A DNA stretch of 64,000 nucleotides from positions 1 to 64,000 of the forward strand of contig JANBRJ010000087.1 in the NCBI GenBank assembly GCA_027577595.1, given 5' to 3'. The translations under genes were made by a program, and so were the position numbers. The notes under the pieces were generated by a model. That model made no database searches, was not told where the DNA came from, and saw only the letters and a list, made by a program, of their open reading frames with translations. Positions 10,293-20,961 of this stretch are shown piece after piece; within the stretch, counting starts at the first letter, position 1; every line of letters begins with the position of its first letter. The stretch comes from Coemansia sp. RSA 487 (lineage: Eukaryota > Kickxellomycota > Kickxellomycetes > Kickxellales > Kickxellaceae).

Positions 10293-13200
10293 ATGCAGCA
10301 GCAGCAGCAGCAGCAGCCAAACCAAGGTTTGTATTTTCCAGCAAAGAGCAGCAGGGGGTCAAGAGTGACAACAACTAATGCTATACATTCCCTTTCATTC
10401 AACGTCAGAAAAAGTAATTAACATCAGCGCAATCTACTTTTTTATTCAGCTGAAGTTGTAGCAATTCCGCCACTTACGTTTATTCCAGCGTCGGACCTGC
10501 TGTCGTACGCCAAGACATTCCAAAGCAATGTCACAAGCGGAGGCGACACGCGCATCGGAGGAGACGCAGCACGACGTGTCCTAATGCAATCGAAGCTGCC
10601 GGTCAGCGAGCTCGGGCGCATCTGGGAGCTGTCTGACATCCGGCGCACAGGCAGTTTAACGATGGCCGAATTCATGTTGGCAATGTTTCTGGCGAAATCT
10701 CGCTTGCATGGCAAGACATTGCCCGATACGCTGCCGCCAAAGATACGTGCAGAGGTGGAAGCGTCGATGCCTCCTCCCGTGCAACAGGCCGTGCAAATGC
10801 CTACGCCCATGCCGCCGTCTTCGCAGCCAATGCAGATGAACATGCCGCAACCAGTGCATCCAAACATGTCGCAGCAACTTGTCTCAATGAACATGCCACA
10901 GCCTCCTCCTGTTCAGCAGATGAGTATGCCGACGATGGCGCCGCAGATCCAGCAGCATCAAGTGGGCACGCCCGTAGTAGCTACACACACGCCATCGCAG
11001 TACAGCATAGGTGGTACTGGTGCTGCAGCTGCAGCTACAGGGAGAAGTAGTGCTGTCGAGTCAGTGCAGGAGTTTGCCACACGGTACCCAGACATTGCGC
11101 CAAACGGAGGAACAGAAATGTCAGTGCATGGCAGCCAGGGGGCCTTGAGCAGCGTCAAGCAGTCGTTTGCGCAAAACATGCTGGGCAGCCGCGCCGACGA
11201 GAGCCAGCACCAGTGGGTGATAGCAGGGGCTGAGAAGGCGCAATACGAGGCGATTTTCCGGCGCTGGGACCCCGGGCACCGCGGTGTTCTTCGCGGTGAC
11301 CAAGCGCGCGAAGTGTTTGCGCAATCGGGGCTGTCACAACAAGAGCTGGCCAAGATATGGAGCCTGTCGGATATCAATAACCAGGGGGAGCTGAACCTGA
11401 ATGAATTCAGCGTTGCCATGCACTTGATCTTCAGACGCCTGGCAGGCGCCCAGATCCCAGACTCGCTGCCTTCGGAACTGGTTCCTCGGAGCAGTAAGGA
11501 TTTCATGGACTCTCTCAACGACATGAAAGGTCAGCTTATGTTCAAGGATGTATTAGCAAACAAGTCGCCCACGCCTGCGCGTTCCGCTGTATCTCTGCGC
11601 TCGCAAACAGACACAAGTGCTGTTAAATCATATGCTGACGATGAGAACGATGACGATGACTTGTACTCATACAGGAGCGCCCATCGCCGTCGTAATCACG
11701 GCACCAGCGCATCTGGAACGGGTCGCAGCTCCGCCGAGCCACGCTCTCGTACGCCACAGTCGCCGTCGGGAAGCACGTCAGGAGCAACGGGCACAGCAAC
11801 CATCGAGACCATCGACCGGCTGCGTCGAGACATACGCCGGCGCAAGGACGATGTCCGCGATGCCAGTGCACGCATCGAGCGCCGCAAGAAGGAGCGTGCA
11901 GAGTCCCGAGTCACAGTGCGCTGGCGGATCGATGACATCAAGCGTGAGATCGAGGATATCCATCGGTCGACGCCAATAATCGCCAGCGATGACAATCCTG
12001 GCGACAGTGACCGCGCCAACATGTTGGCCAAGCGCAACCGCCTGGTCGCTAGCATCAATGAGCTGACAACCACGATGCCTGCGCTCACCGAGGAATACAA
12101 GAAGCTGGCTGGCGATTTGGTCGAGGCGCGCAAAGATGTGGCAACCAAACGAAGCAAGAGCTCTGGACCGACGGCTTCTGCAGGCGATGCCACCGACATG
12201 GAGTCTCGGGCTGCGCGACTTGTAGCTGAGCGTATGGCTGCGCTCACTGGCCAGCCGATTGAGGAGCTGAGCTCGTCGTCCGGCAATAACAGCCGCTTAG
12301 GCGACGAAATAGCAAAGATCGAGAGCAAGCATAAGGAGAATCTCGAGCGCATCGAGTCTGTTACCAGCGGTTTGGGCCACGTGCAGACCGCTATGCGCGA
12401 AATCAAGCTTGGCGGTTCTGCTGCGACGGCTTCGAGTGCAATGGATGTCAGGAGCGAAGAGGCTCGCGAGCTGATTGATCGCCTCAAGCGTATCGAGCGC
12501 CAAACCGCAAGCCCCAGACCATCCAATAAGGAGCAGCAGCCGCGGCTGTTTGCTTCGCCTGCGCCGTCCACATCCTCGGCGTTTTCGCAAACGACAGATG
12601 CTGCTAAGTCTGCTTCCTCGTCTATTGCCGATCGCCTAGCAAAAGCGACAAGCAAGCAAGAGCGTGATAAGGTGCTGCAGGAAATTGCCGAAGAGAGATT
12701 CCGCGAACGTCAGCGTGCTCTTGGTTTGCCCGACAAGCAGCCAAAGCCTGAGCCAAAAATAGAGCCAAAGCCTGAGCCAAAGCCTGAGCCAAAGCCTGAG
12801 CCGAAACCGAAATTGGAAATACAGGAGCGCGTGCCAGTGGCTGCAACCGATGATGTCAATTTGCTGGACCTGCCATCTGAGCAGGTGTCTTCTGCAGCAG
12901 CCGCAAGCAACCCGTTCTCGACCCAGAGCCACACGTCGCCCAGATCGCCGCCGCCATCGACCGAAGCAGCCCAGCCAGAGAACCCAGGCAAGTACACATC
13001 TATCTTTGGTAACTCATTGGAGCTTGACTACAGCGAGGACAGCTCCGAAGACGAATGGGACCGCGATGACAGTTCCGACGAGGGTGGTGATGCTGAAAAG
13101 CCTATCGCTGCGGCTAATGGCCGTAACGCAGCAGAGTCTCCCGAGAGCAGTGTCAGTTTCAATACCGCGTTTGCTAAGCCTGCAGATGCTGTGAAGCCCG

Positions 13201-13826
13201 AGACATCTGTCCCTGAGCCAGCTGAAGAAAGCAATCCATTCCTCGGCCTCCTCGCTGCATCAGCCGCTGCCGCCGCCAACGCAACAGACAACACCAATAC
13301 CGCCGCCACTGCCGCTCCTGCTACAGCTGTGCCTGTTTCTGATACTCTGCCATCGGACTTTGTGCGTCTGCGTGTGCGTGCTCTATATCCTTACAGCGGC
13401 GACGACTCCAGCGAGCTGGACATTGAGACTGGACAGTTGGTTGAGACGCGTCCAGCGCCAAGCGACCACCCATCAGCCGGTACCCACGCAGGTGACGGCT
13501 GGTTGTATGGTGAGATTCTGGCTGAATCCGACGAGGATGGCAGCGACGGCTGGCAGCCAAGCGGCAAACGTGGCTGGTTCCCCAAGGAGTACGCGGAAAC
13601 CTTGGGTGCGCCTGGGTCCCGTGGATGGAACAAAACCAAGGCCATGTTTGGTACCGCCAAGTACGACTACCAACCGCAACACGACGATGAGCTGAGCATC
13701 ACTCTTGGCGATAGGGTCCGTGTTGTCGATGGCGATATGGCGGAGAGCTGGTGGAGAGTTCGTAAGATCGCTGGTACAAAGGAAGTGGGTATGCTTCCAG
13801 CCATCTATATTGATCTTGACAAGTAA
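10293..13826 (+). CDS. Pan1/intersectin-like endocytic scaffold (EH-EH-coiled coil-SH3-SH3)
   Basis: Proposed as two exons, 10293-10326 and 10450-13826 (1136 aa). The second exon is open upstream of its first ATG (10584), and the residues before it (SDLLSYAKTFQSNVTSGG...) complete an EH domain. Exon 1 is ATG plus seven CAG codons; the donor is G|GTTTGT and the acceptor TTATTCAG|CT, joined in phase. EH1 spans about 20-110 and EH2 about 270-360, the latter with a clean EF-hand loop DINNQGELNLNE. A coiled coil (about 460-540) follows, then KPEP repeats (about 770-795), a D/E/S-rich region, and two C-terminal SH3 domains (about 981-1060 and 1077-1136, ALYPYSGDD and AKYDYQPQHDDELS). EH domains bind NPF motifs on endocytic adaptors. 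Yeast Pan1 lacks SH3 domains, so the layout is closer to animal intersectin. Intron boundaries are inferred. Confidence 0.85.
10327..10449 (+). other. Predicted intron 1 of the EH/SH3 protein gene
   Basis: A 123-nt GT...AG interval. The donor is GTTTGT, weaker than GTAAGT or GTATGT. The acceptor is preceded by a pyrimidine-rich CTACTTTTTTATTCAG. CTAAT at about 10375 and TTAAC at about 10417 could serve as branch points. Removing it keeps frame into the first EH domain. It is the only intron I can support in an intact gene here. Confidence 0.55.
12745..12815 (+). repeat. 12-bp tandem repeat encoding KPEP
   Basis: AAGCCTGAGCCA-type units in tandem, giving (K-P-E-P)n with one isoleucine variant, in the linker of the EH/SH3 protein. 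Confidence 0.8.
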
Positions 13827-14043
13827 ATGTCCTTTATTTAGTTATGTTTGTGTTGATTCCGTTTAGTACTGGATAATAAGACATTTAATTTTTTTTAGCT
13901 GAATAAAAAAATAAAAGTCTAGGATTTCATATAAACACCTGAACTGCAAATTAAAAGCAAAATAGTACAGTTGCCTTTGATAGCGCCAACTAGCTTTTGT
14001 ATATATAAGGAATGATCATCCTCATTCATGTTATTTATAAAAC

Positions 14044-14805
14044 CTATTTAGACTTGCACTTATATAAAAGATAGTTTAATAAATGAGCAAGGATAAAACA
14101 TAACCAAGAAATGGCACCAGCAATAAGAAGAACTCCGGCAGTAAATTCCCAATTGCCTTTTTGGAAATTTGTGGCTACCTTCCAAGTCATCACATCTGTG
14201 GCCATTACAGCCAGAACTAGCAGAGTGTTCAGGATTATGAACACCACACTATTAATCCGAACACAAGCATATCCTTGAAATTTCCCCATGTTATATTTTT
14301 TAGCTGCATCATATCGAAAGTCTTGCCATAGGGAAAATATACCTGCTACCATGTCTAGCATAACAACTACATATATAATGCTCGATACAGGGTTCATTAT
14401 ATTGCCCTGGAAGCCGCAAATACCACTAGCCTTTGCAGATTCGTCTGAAGGACCATTGAACATTGATTCATGATTTATCCAGTACATGCCTATGCATCCA
14501 CTTATCATTCCTATAAATATAAAATAAAATCCAAATACTATAATGCATGCCATGTGTTTAAAATAAGCTGGCGTGGTTGGCAAAGATGATAGGGGTGCAT
14601 TCTCACAGGATCTTAATGATCCTTGGTTTTGTTCTGATTCTTCGTCTGAATATATGTCTATTTGATGTAGATCGTCTACTGCTTGATTCCATCCTTCTTC
14701 TTTTTGACGTTTTTCTGTTATTTGTCGTTTCCGCTCTGCAGCTCTTATTTGCCGCCTTACGTCTTTTTCCCATTCTTCTTGTCTTTGACTTTGTAATGTA
14801 CTCAT
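14044..14805 (-). CDS. Four-transmembrane protein with charged cytosolic head, unknown
   Basis: 253 aa. Residues 1-45 are highly charged and coil-like (QRQEEWEKDVRRQIRAAERK), followed by an acidic stretch near DIYSDEESEQ. Four hydrophobic spans lie at about 82-110 (ACIIVFGFYFIFIGMISGC), 137-160 (PVSSIIYVVVMLDMVAGIF), 184-208 (SVVFIILNTLLVLAVMATD) and 220-246 (FTAGVLLIAGAISWLCFIL). There is no signal peptide, so the N terminus is probably cytosolic. The layout is tetraspan or MARVEL-like, but no defining motif was seen. It starts at ATG 14805. It has AT-richer codon use than Sec31 or Cpa2, typical of lineage-restricted genes here. Confidence 0.7.
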   Translation of the reverse strand: MSTLQSQRQEEWEKDVRRQIRAAERKRQITEKRQKEEGWNQAVDDLHQIDIYSDEESEQNQGSLRSCENAPLSSLPTTPAYFKHMACIIVFGFYFIFIGMISGCIGMYWINHESMFNGPSDESAKASGICGFQGNIMNPVSSIIYVVVMLDMVAGIFSLWQDFRYDAAKKYNMGKFQGYACVRINSVVFIILNTLLVLAVMATDVMTWKVATNFQKGNWEFTAGVLLIAGAISWLCFILAHLLNYLLYKCKSK

Positions 14806-17023
14806 GCTTGTTTAATTATAATCTTACAATGGTTCTTGTTCACAACAAGCTTGAAACTGTACTTGAACACAGCTATAAATGGTAAAAATATAAGCAATTG
14901 AAAATATTGTAAAATAAATCAGGAAAGAAAAGTGGTATGCAGTGAGCAAAAATTTTTCTTAATAAACTCTGACTGGTGAATAGTTTTAATGTTCAGTTTG
15001 CTAGCATACATTTAGATGAATAAAAATCGCAAAAAGATACTCATAAAGGGTCATTTGATAGTTTGCCTTGTCTTTATAAATTCATCATTTTTAGCTAAAT
15101 GGCAGGGCTTTCCTCACAGTCAGATCCTTTAAAGATAACTTTATGTGGCATTGTAAACTACGGAATGGTGACAACTGTTATTTGAATAAAGAATAAAATT
15201 ACAACGGAGGCATCTAATGACTAGGTAAAAGTGCACATAGACTCTCTATATGCCAAGCATCCCCAACCACTTTTATTCATTGTAAACCTTTATGCAAAAC
15301 ATTGCCAAAGGACTGTCTATTTCGTGCTTGTGACAAATCCCCAAGTCAAAGTTTATAAATAAACATTGTGATTTAATAGCTTGGCATGTTTCTTAAGCGC
15401 AACGGCTCATCATTAGTGTACAAAGGAAGTTGGTTGTAGAATGGGTTTTGTACACTAAAAGAAGAAAACTGTGCGTTGGCTAAAAAGCAGACATCAGTCT
15501 ATGTAGTAGAGCTTCAAAAACAAGAGAGGCCAGCTTGGCATTCATAGAACATTGTTTGTACAAACAACGGCTCATGTGAACCCGCAATTAATAGCAAACT
15601 GGTGTATTTGGAAAATGCACTTTGCAACATCAATGATAAAGTAAAGAAATAATCTAATGGTGCATTGCTAGAGCAAAAATACTTTGATGTTTACCTCATC
15701 CACCATCAAGCGCATAAACATAAACATAAACATAGATTTATTCAAAAGTACTTGCATTGTTGTACACATATCAACCCATGCACCTGTTGAATGCAAAGTG
15801 GGCTTTGCTTAAAATTATATTTTTCTCAGTTTTTGGAGCAACTTGGCTTCATCTTGTTGGCACACCAGTTGAATAGTTATTTAAAAATTACAATGCACTT
15901 GTAAACATTCTTCAAGCTCGGTGGGGTTGGCTTACTTATAATAAATCACTTTAGTTCTGTAAACTTTAATGTTTCGTTTATGTAGACACACTTTCCAGCA
16001 ATGCTATAAATTACTAAGCCAGTTTTATTAATTCAGCTTTACAAGCTAATACAGTTTAGAGAGTTCATTGTTTGTTGGTTGTGATTCTACAGACCTGGTT
16101 TTTATTAAAAGGTTGCATTGCCGATAATACTGTGTGAAGGTATATCTAAATAAGTGCATAGTTCGTGAGGATGGAGGTATTGCTTCCATTTTTATAAATT
16201 TATTATTAACAAGTACTGGATGCATCATGCATTATATAGCTTGTAATGTTTTAGATAAACAATAAGAGAAATGTTCCAAAAGCTGTTTATAAAATTTTCT
16301 TAACAATAAATATGAATTATTACTATATGGAGACTAGTTAGTGTACTGTAATTTAGTGTTACGCTAGCGTGTTGTCGTATGCAAGGTTAGTCCATTGTCA
16401 TAGGTTTGTACAGCCACTAAATGTTAACACTGCAATAGTGCGCTACACGTAGCAACTCTCTGTTACATATAAGGGCAAAATTTCCCGTGGTCATTGCCTT
16501 TCAAAGAAAAGGCATGGATTTTCATTTATTATTTTTTTAGCTAGCTTTAAGGAATAGAAAGTAAACATATATAAATTACTCCGTGTTATTTTATCCTGGG
16601 TTCATGGTAAATCTGTCACATTTAGGCTTTGAGTTGCAGACAAGTGGTCAGTTTATCGTCCAATGCACAAAATGGAGATTAGTTTTAACCCAAAAACTTT
16701 ACAAAATACAATAAAATAGATGAGAGCTTCCATCTACACCAAAACCTCCCTTGGCATCTGCCCCAACTTTCAGCAATTCTCACTGAAAACAAGTATTTAG
16801 CGACTAGAGGGGCTGAAAATTGGTACGAATCCTGTGTTCTATGGTTTAATTATGCAAATATATTACAACTTCTAGTGCTTTTCAATCACAGAAGGTTGAT
16901 TTAATGTAGTGAGGCAGATTTTGTAGGCCAAATCTTCCTCGTGTTATATTTTTATAGTTTGATATCCTCCACTGTAGATGGTCCAAATTATATTTATCAA
17001 TATACTAGCCAAATGAAAAATCT
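14806..17023. other. AT-rich gene-poor stretch
   Basis: 2.2 kb without a supportable gene. Contents seen: a short hairpin with arms GTGTACAAA / TTTTGTACAC around 15415-15455; an ATAAAC microsatellite at about 15714-15733; and many TATAAA-like strings. A 60-codon minus-strand ORF at 16046-16228 is not convincing, because a TATA-like CTATATAATG sits immediately before its ATG. Confidence 0.5.
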
Positions 17024-17338
17024 TTAATAAGCAGAACAGTAGAATTTTGCACACTCTTTTTTTACTTGCGTATGAGTTGTTATGTTTTTTGTTTTAGCAA
17101 ATACCGCTACATAGAAGTGATAAGCCTTTTCCGATTTTCCTTTAGGCAAATACTGGGAAATAGCCTCGTCCTTTTTGATAGCAACATTTTTGTCACCAAA
17201 TATGAAAATAGAATTGTCATTTATTACGGATTTTTTGATTAAACGCCAAAGTTGGTTAGTTTTCCCTGAACTGTCAACATTTCCTGAAATTGGTGTATCC
17301 TTATGGTTACTAGTAAAGTAAACTTTGACGGTTGCCAT
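17024..17338 (-). CDS. Small protein (104 aa), possible relative of 20734-20961 product
   Basis: ATG at 17338 (MATVKVYF) was chosen; the longer frame to 17395 begins at TTG. A TTTATAAAA box lies about 85-95 bp upstream, the same promoter spacing as the trio at 0.3-2.3 kb. It begins with a strand-like VKVYFTS, then PISG, a helical middle (TNQLWRLIKKSVI) and a later YHFYVAVFA strand. The 75-aa ORF at 20734 has the same rough order (KVQVNKV, DIGGKK, a helix, FYILV). There is no signal peptide or known domain. Probably a lineage-specific small protein; function unknown. Confidence 0.45.
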   Translation of the reverse strand: MATVKVYFTSNHKDTPISGNVDSSGKTNQLWRLIKKSVINDNSIFIFGDKNVAIKKDEAISQYLPKGKSEKAYHFYVAVFAKTKNITTHTQVKKECAKFYCSAY

Positions 17339-18081
17339 TGTAAGAGTAATAGATAATGTTTTATATAATTGAGAAGAGTAAAGAGAACGTGCCAATGGTA
17401 AAAACGGGTTTCTTGTCTAGATTTTATAAATTAGAAATAACCAATGGAAACGAAAACCAAGCTCGGTTAATTTTTTGTTAATGGTTTCATATCTGTTTGC
17501 TCATTTCTCCAAGGTAAGCATACAGAAAGTGACTTTGAAGCTTAAAGCTGCCACTGTAAAGGGCTTTGTATCTTTGAAGGATAAAAAGTGGCCTTTAGAC
17601 ACTAATCAACAAATTGGTGGCAGTCATAAAATAAAACAAGGGGTAGCACTTAAAAAGAAACTTACAATAAAGCCAGTCTTTCTATTATTAATTGGTGGGA
17701 TGTACATTGGGGTTTATCCATGTTCGCTTGATGAGTGTGTGTATTTGCTTTGCTACGGATTCTACTTATTCTTATACTAGCGTATCAAGAAGCAAAAAGT
17801 TTACTTAATGTTTATATTTTCCTATCGACGATATGCTCAAAAAACAGTTTGCATTTATTGTTTTTGCATTTTTGCATTCTTTTGATTTATTTTATTTCAA
17901 TAGTTAGTCTAATATTACACTATAGACGCTAGGACTGTTACGTAGGAGTATAGTATATATTTTCAACAGAGACTAAGGATGACATGAAGAAATGGTATAA
18001 GCGTTAGGCTATTTTATAGCCGTAAACCACCAAAAATCATGACACCATTCAGAAATCACCCATCAAGAATATGACACTACA
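17339..18081. other. Intergenic, AT-rich
   Basis: No gene supported. An open frame of about 100 codons on the plus strand (17475-17780) is low-complexity and lacks promoter or homology support. Confidence 0.4.
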
Positions 18082-18218
18082 TGTGACACGAAATCTAATT
18101 ACCAGATGTATGTTTACCATTATTTAACAGCATACCACATCATCGCAGGTAGGTAGGTCTTTTCTCCTCTTGGTCGCTTCTTGAGCTTTTTATAATATAC
18201 TTTTATTTATACTAAATT
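18082..18218 (+). repeat. Dispersed copy of an F-box gene fragment (coding end plus intron)
   Basis: About 135 bp on the plus strand resemble the minus strand of 19787-19921. The block runs from ACGAAATCTAATTACC through TATGTTTACCATTATTTAACAGCATACC and GCAGGTAGGTAGG to a TTTATTTATACTAAA branch-point-like end. It reads as the last codons of an exon followed by an intron, so it is a detached piece of the F-box-like gene in inverted orientation. The match is imperfect, so the copy is not recent. Confidence 0.7.
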
Positions 18219-18474
18219 GCAAATATGTGTGATATTCTCGAGCCATGCTGTCACGTTAGTGTTTATTATTATCTATGTGAATGCAGTGCTGATGGCACAT
18301 AAACAATGACAATACGCATGTATAAAAGGCAAATGATCCTTTTAGGTATCTGCCTTTTGGATATTTCTTTTCTTTAGCTAGCTTTCATTATTTTATAATC
18401 ATTATAAAAATATAATCCAACATCGAAAAAAGTGTTATGCTCCTTGTTGGACGTCCTGGATCCTGCGTTTACCT

Positions 18475-20256
18475 TGTAATACAGGCTCTGGGAAATATCT
18501 TTCCCAGGTATACATTCAATTTATCCACTTCATCCTCTGTATAGCCATAAGTGCTGCCAACTAAAATTTGTTTCAAGCTAAGGCTTATATTCTCAACAGT
18601 TGACACCTTGTATTTCTGAAGTCAATTCATCATCTGCTTTTGATTCCAACATGCCCAACTGAATCTTCTCCAAGTTTGGCATCCTAGGAATTAAAGCTTT
18701 CAAGTCATTAACATGGACTGGGCAAAAAATTTCTATGTCCTGAAGATATTTCCAGTCCGTTTGCACAATTTTAAGAGATATACAATCATGCTCAGCTCTT
18801 GCTTTAGTGTACCCTGCTAGATTGTGAATTTTAAGAATATCACTCATATATGCATACTTGCTAACAGTTTGGGATTCCTCTTGGCTACTCTTTGCATATC
18901 TAGCAAATAACTCTCTAGCTCTATCCAGATTGAAACCAGTAAATTCAAGGGATGCCCATCCCATTTCCAGCTCAACATTTTTTATAGTTGTTGATCCATG
19001 TATCGATGATAGAAACAAGAATGCGAATGGGCAGAGTTCAATAATTACAGTTTCAAGTTTTGATGCAATCACCTTGTAGTTGAATTCACTAGTTATATCA
19101 TCAGCTATTTTATAAATAGCTATAAACATTAGTCGAAGCCATTTCAAATTAGCAAAGTTCAAACATCCTGGACTGTCATTGTTTTTAAAGGAGCTCCAAT
19201 CAAATTCACTGCCTATAAAATCTAAATCTAAGTATGTCAGGTTTTTTGCACATATTTGAGGCATATAGTCCATATTCCTATAATATCCATCTACTTCAAC
19301 AAACCTCAGGTTATTTGTAAAGCTAGGCACAACCTCGAGCGCTTTTTATAGATAATTGAATCCTGTCAGCTGGTGCGCATAGTCTTTGATCAATGATTTG
19401 GAAAATCCCATCATTACAGTTGGTGTATCAGTAAATCTACTCTGTTCAATAAATTTCACTGACGGAATAAGTTGAGACAATCCTTCACCTATCAAGCTTG
19501 CTTCTGCAATAATATTAGATTTGTCGGTCCATACATTACCTCTAAAATGTGGGCCATAAATTAGCTCTATCCTTCTCACATCCTTTAGTAATCTGGCATG
19601 GTCACGTATCTTTTCTATTATCCCTTGGAAACTGTGGATTGGGTCACAGGACGTTTTGACAAAGGTCTCGAGAGTTCTGAGCCAACATTTTCCATATTTT
19701 TGTCAGTTATATCTAGATTAGTCTTGACTGTGTATGCTTTCATCTCAAGATCATCTGATTCATTAGATCTGCTATGTGTGTCAGGAGTTTAGTATGAATA
19801 AAAGTATATTTTTAAAACTAAAGAAGGAACCAAGAGGAGCAAAAGTCTATCTACCTGCGGTGACATGGCATGCTGTTAAATAGTGGTAAACATATATCCG
19901 ATAATTAGATTTCGTATCACAAGGATCCTCATGATTAGGACCTTCAGAACCAGAGCTTTCAGAATTCAAATTCTCTGGATCAGAGGATTCAAAAGTTATA
20001 TCTTCATGATCAGTATAATTTAGAATTGGGCTATCATGTATATTATTGAGCTTTTTATGGATGCACCTAACAAAAGATGTCATGTGCACATTTGGAAGTG
20101 CTAGTTCTTTCCATATCCTGCAAACGGACAGAAGCGTAAGATTGGCTCTCCATGTCTTTAGCTTGTAGTGTCTGAGGGATGGATAGCCAGGACCATTGCA
20201 AGCCCAGTGTAAACCCCTTGCAATAACTAAATCGGGAAGCTCGTTGATATATATTA
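18475..20256 (-). pseudogene. Decayed F-box/LRR-like gene
   Basis: The N-terminal part reads YINELPDLVIARGLHWA...LLSVCRIWKELALPNVHM, an F-box-like leucine-rich start. It is followed by a D/E/S-rich insert and a plausible donor GCAG|GTAGAT with a downstream TACTAAAC branch point and ATAG acceptor (19772-19854). The C-terminal part (18593-19579) holds LRR-like strands (NLTYLDLDFIG, NLEKIQLGML). One TAA interrupts the C-terminal frame near 19343, and the last segment (ending LNVYLGKIFPRACI) lies in another frame. The exon frames do not join cleanly. The layout resembles the intact F-box-like genes at 25.1 and 31.5 kb. The upstream exon was not identified. Confidence 0.65.
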
Positions 20257-20489
20257 CTGAAACACTCTAAAATAATTGAGGAAATAAAATATTCTAAAAA
20301 ATGGAGAAAAGAGAAAGAAAACTGTATACACAAATACATTTCATTTGAAACACGGTACAAGGTATTTTTACAACCATATTTCAATGAGTGATCGTACAAA
20401 GGAGGAGATTTGTATTAATTCTAGAATACAAATTTATATTTATATTTATATATTTCTCTGTCACCTTTAAACTTCAATGTCTGTGGCAG

Positions 20490-20545
20490 GAGATTTAATT
20501 ACCAAATGTATGTTTACCATTATTTAACAGTATGCCATATCAACA
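20490..20545 (+). repeat. Third short copy of the F-box gene fragment
   Basis: AGATTTAATTACCAAATGTATG followed by TTTACCATTATTTAACAGTATGCCATATCA matches 18097-18150 (+) and the minus strand near 19870-19915. Only about 55 bp are shared. It lies just upstream of a palindromic TATA repeat (20573-20675). Confidence 0.7.
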
Positions 20546-20572
20546 CATGTTGACAGATCTTTGCTTTTCTGT

Positions 20573-20675
20573 GATTGTTGCAGTGTTTGTATGGATACAA
20601 AAGCCAGGTTGTTCATGAAAAGCAAAGACAAGGAACTTTAGTTCCGTCAAGGCTTTTATTTGTAACAATAATTGT
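20573..20675 (+). repeat. TATA-palindrome repeat, copy R1
   Basis: ATTGTTGCAGTGTTTG, then GGATACAAAAGCCAGG (a degraded TATA core), then after 29 bp the perfect palindrome GGAACTTTAGTTCC (20632-20645) and GTCAAGGCTTTTATTTGTAACA. It matches the copies at 35.7 kb (+) and 63.9 kb (-). No ORF follows on the plus strand. Confidence 0.7.
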
Positions 20676-20733
20676 ATTCTAAATTCTATATAGTCTTGTA
20701 GAAATAAAAATAATGCAAGCTGCTGCCAAAAAG

Positions 20734-20961
20734 CTAAGAAACAAGTATATAGAATTTATCACCGGATGCTGAATCACTGTCTTTAAGACCTTCACCAACC
20801 TGAATTGTGCTTATTTTCCATTCCTTCTTACTAGCTCCAAATACACCTTTCAGTTGATCACGAACATCCTTAATCTTTGCACCTTTCTCTGGGATATCTA
20901 TTAATTTTTTGCCTCCGATATCTCTTCCTTCATATACCTTGTTAACCTGTACTTTTCTCAT
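20734..20961 (-). CDS. Small protein (75 aa), unknown
   Basis: Starts at ATG 20961: RKVQVNKVYEGRDIGGKKL, then DIPEKGAKIKDVRDQLKGVF, and ends FYILVS. The strand-turn-strand-helix opening looks ubiquitin-like (beta-grasp) by eye, but this is inference. A TATA-like ATATAAATAG lies about 130-145 bp upstream at 21095-21107. It could be a distant relative of the ORF at 17024-17338. No targeting signal was seen. Confidence 0.45.
   Translation of the reverse strand: MRKVQVNKVYEGRDIGGKKLIDIPEKGAKIKDVRDQLKGVFGASKKEWKISTIQVGEGLKDSDSASGDKFYILVS

Noticed and set aside
15414-15734. Possible CRISPR-like or satellite array
   Set aside because: Only a single short hairpin and a four-unit ATAAAC microsatellite; no regular repeat-spacer pattern, and not expected in a fungus.
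16046-16228. 60-codon minus-strand ORF, vaguely like the small trio
   Set aside because: A TATA-like string directly abuts the ATG, and the resemblance to the trio is confined to a few residues.
17475-17780. 101-codon plus-strand ORF
   Set aside because: It is AT-rich and low-complexity, with no relative in the window; treated as chance.
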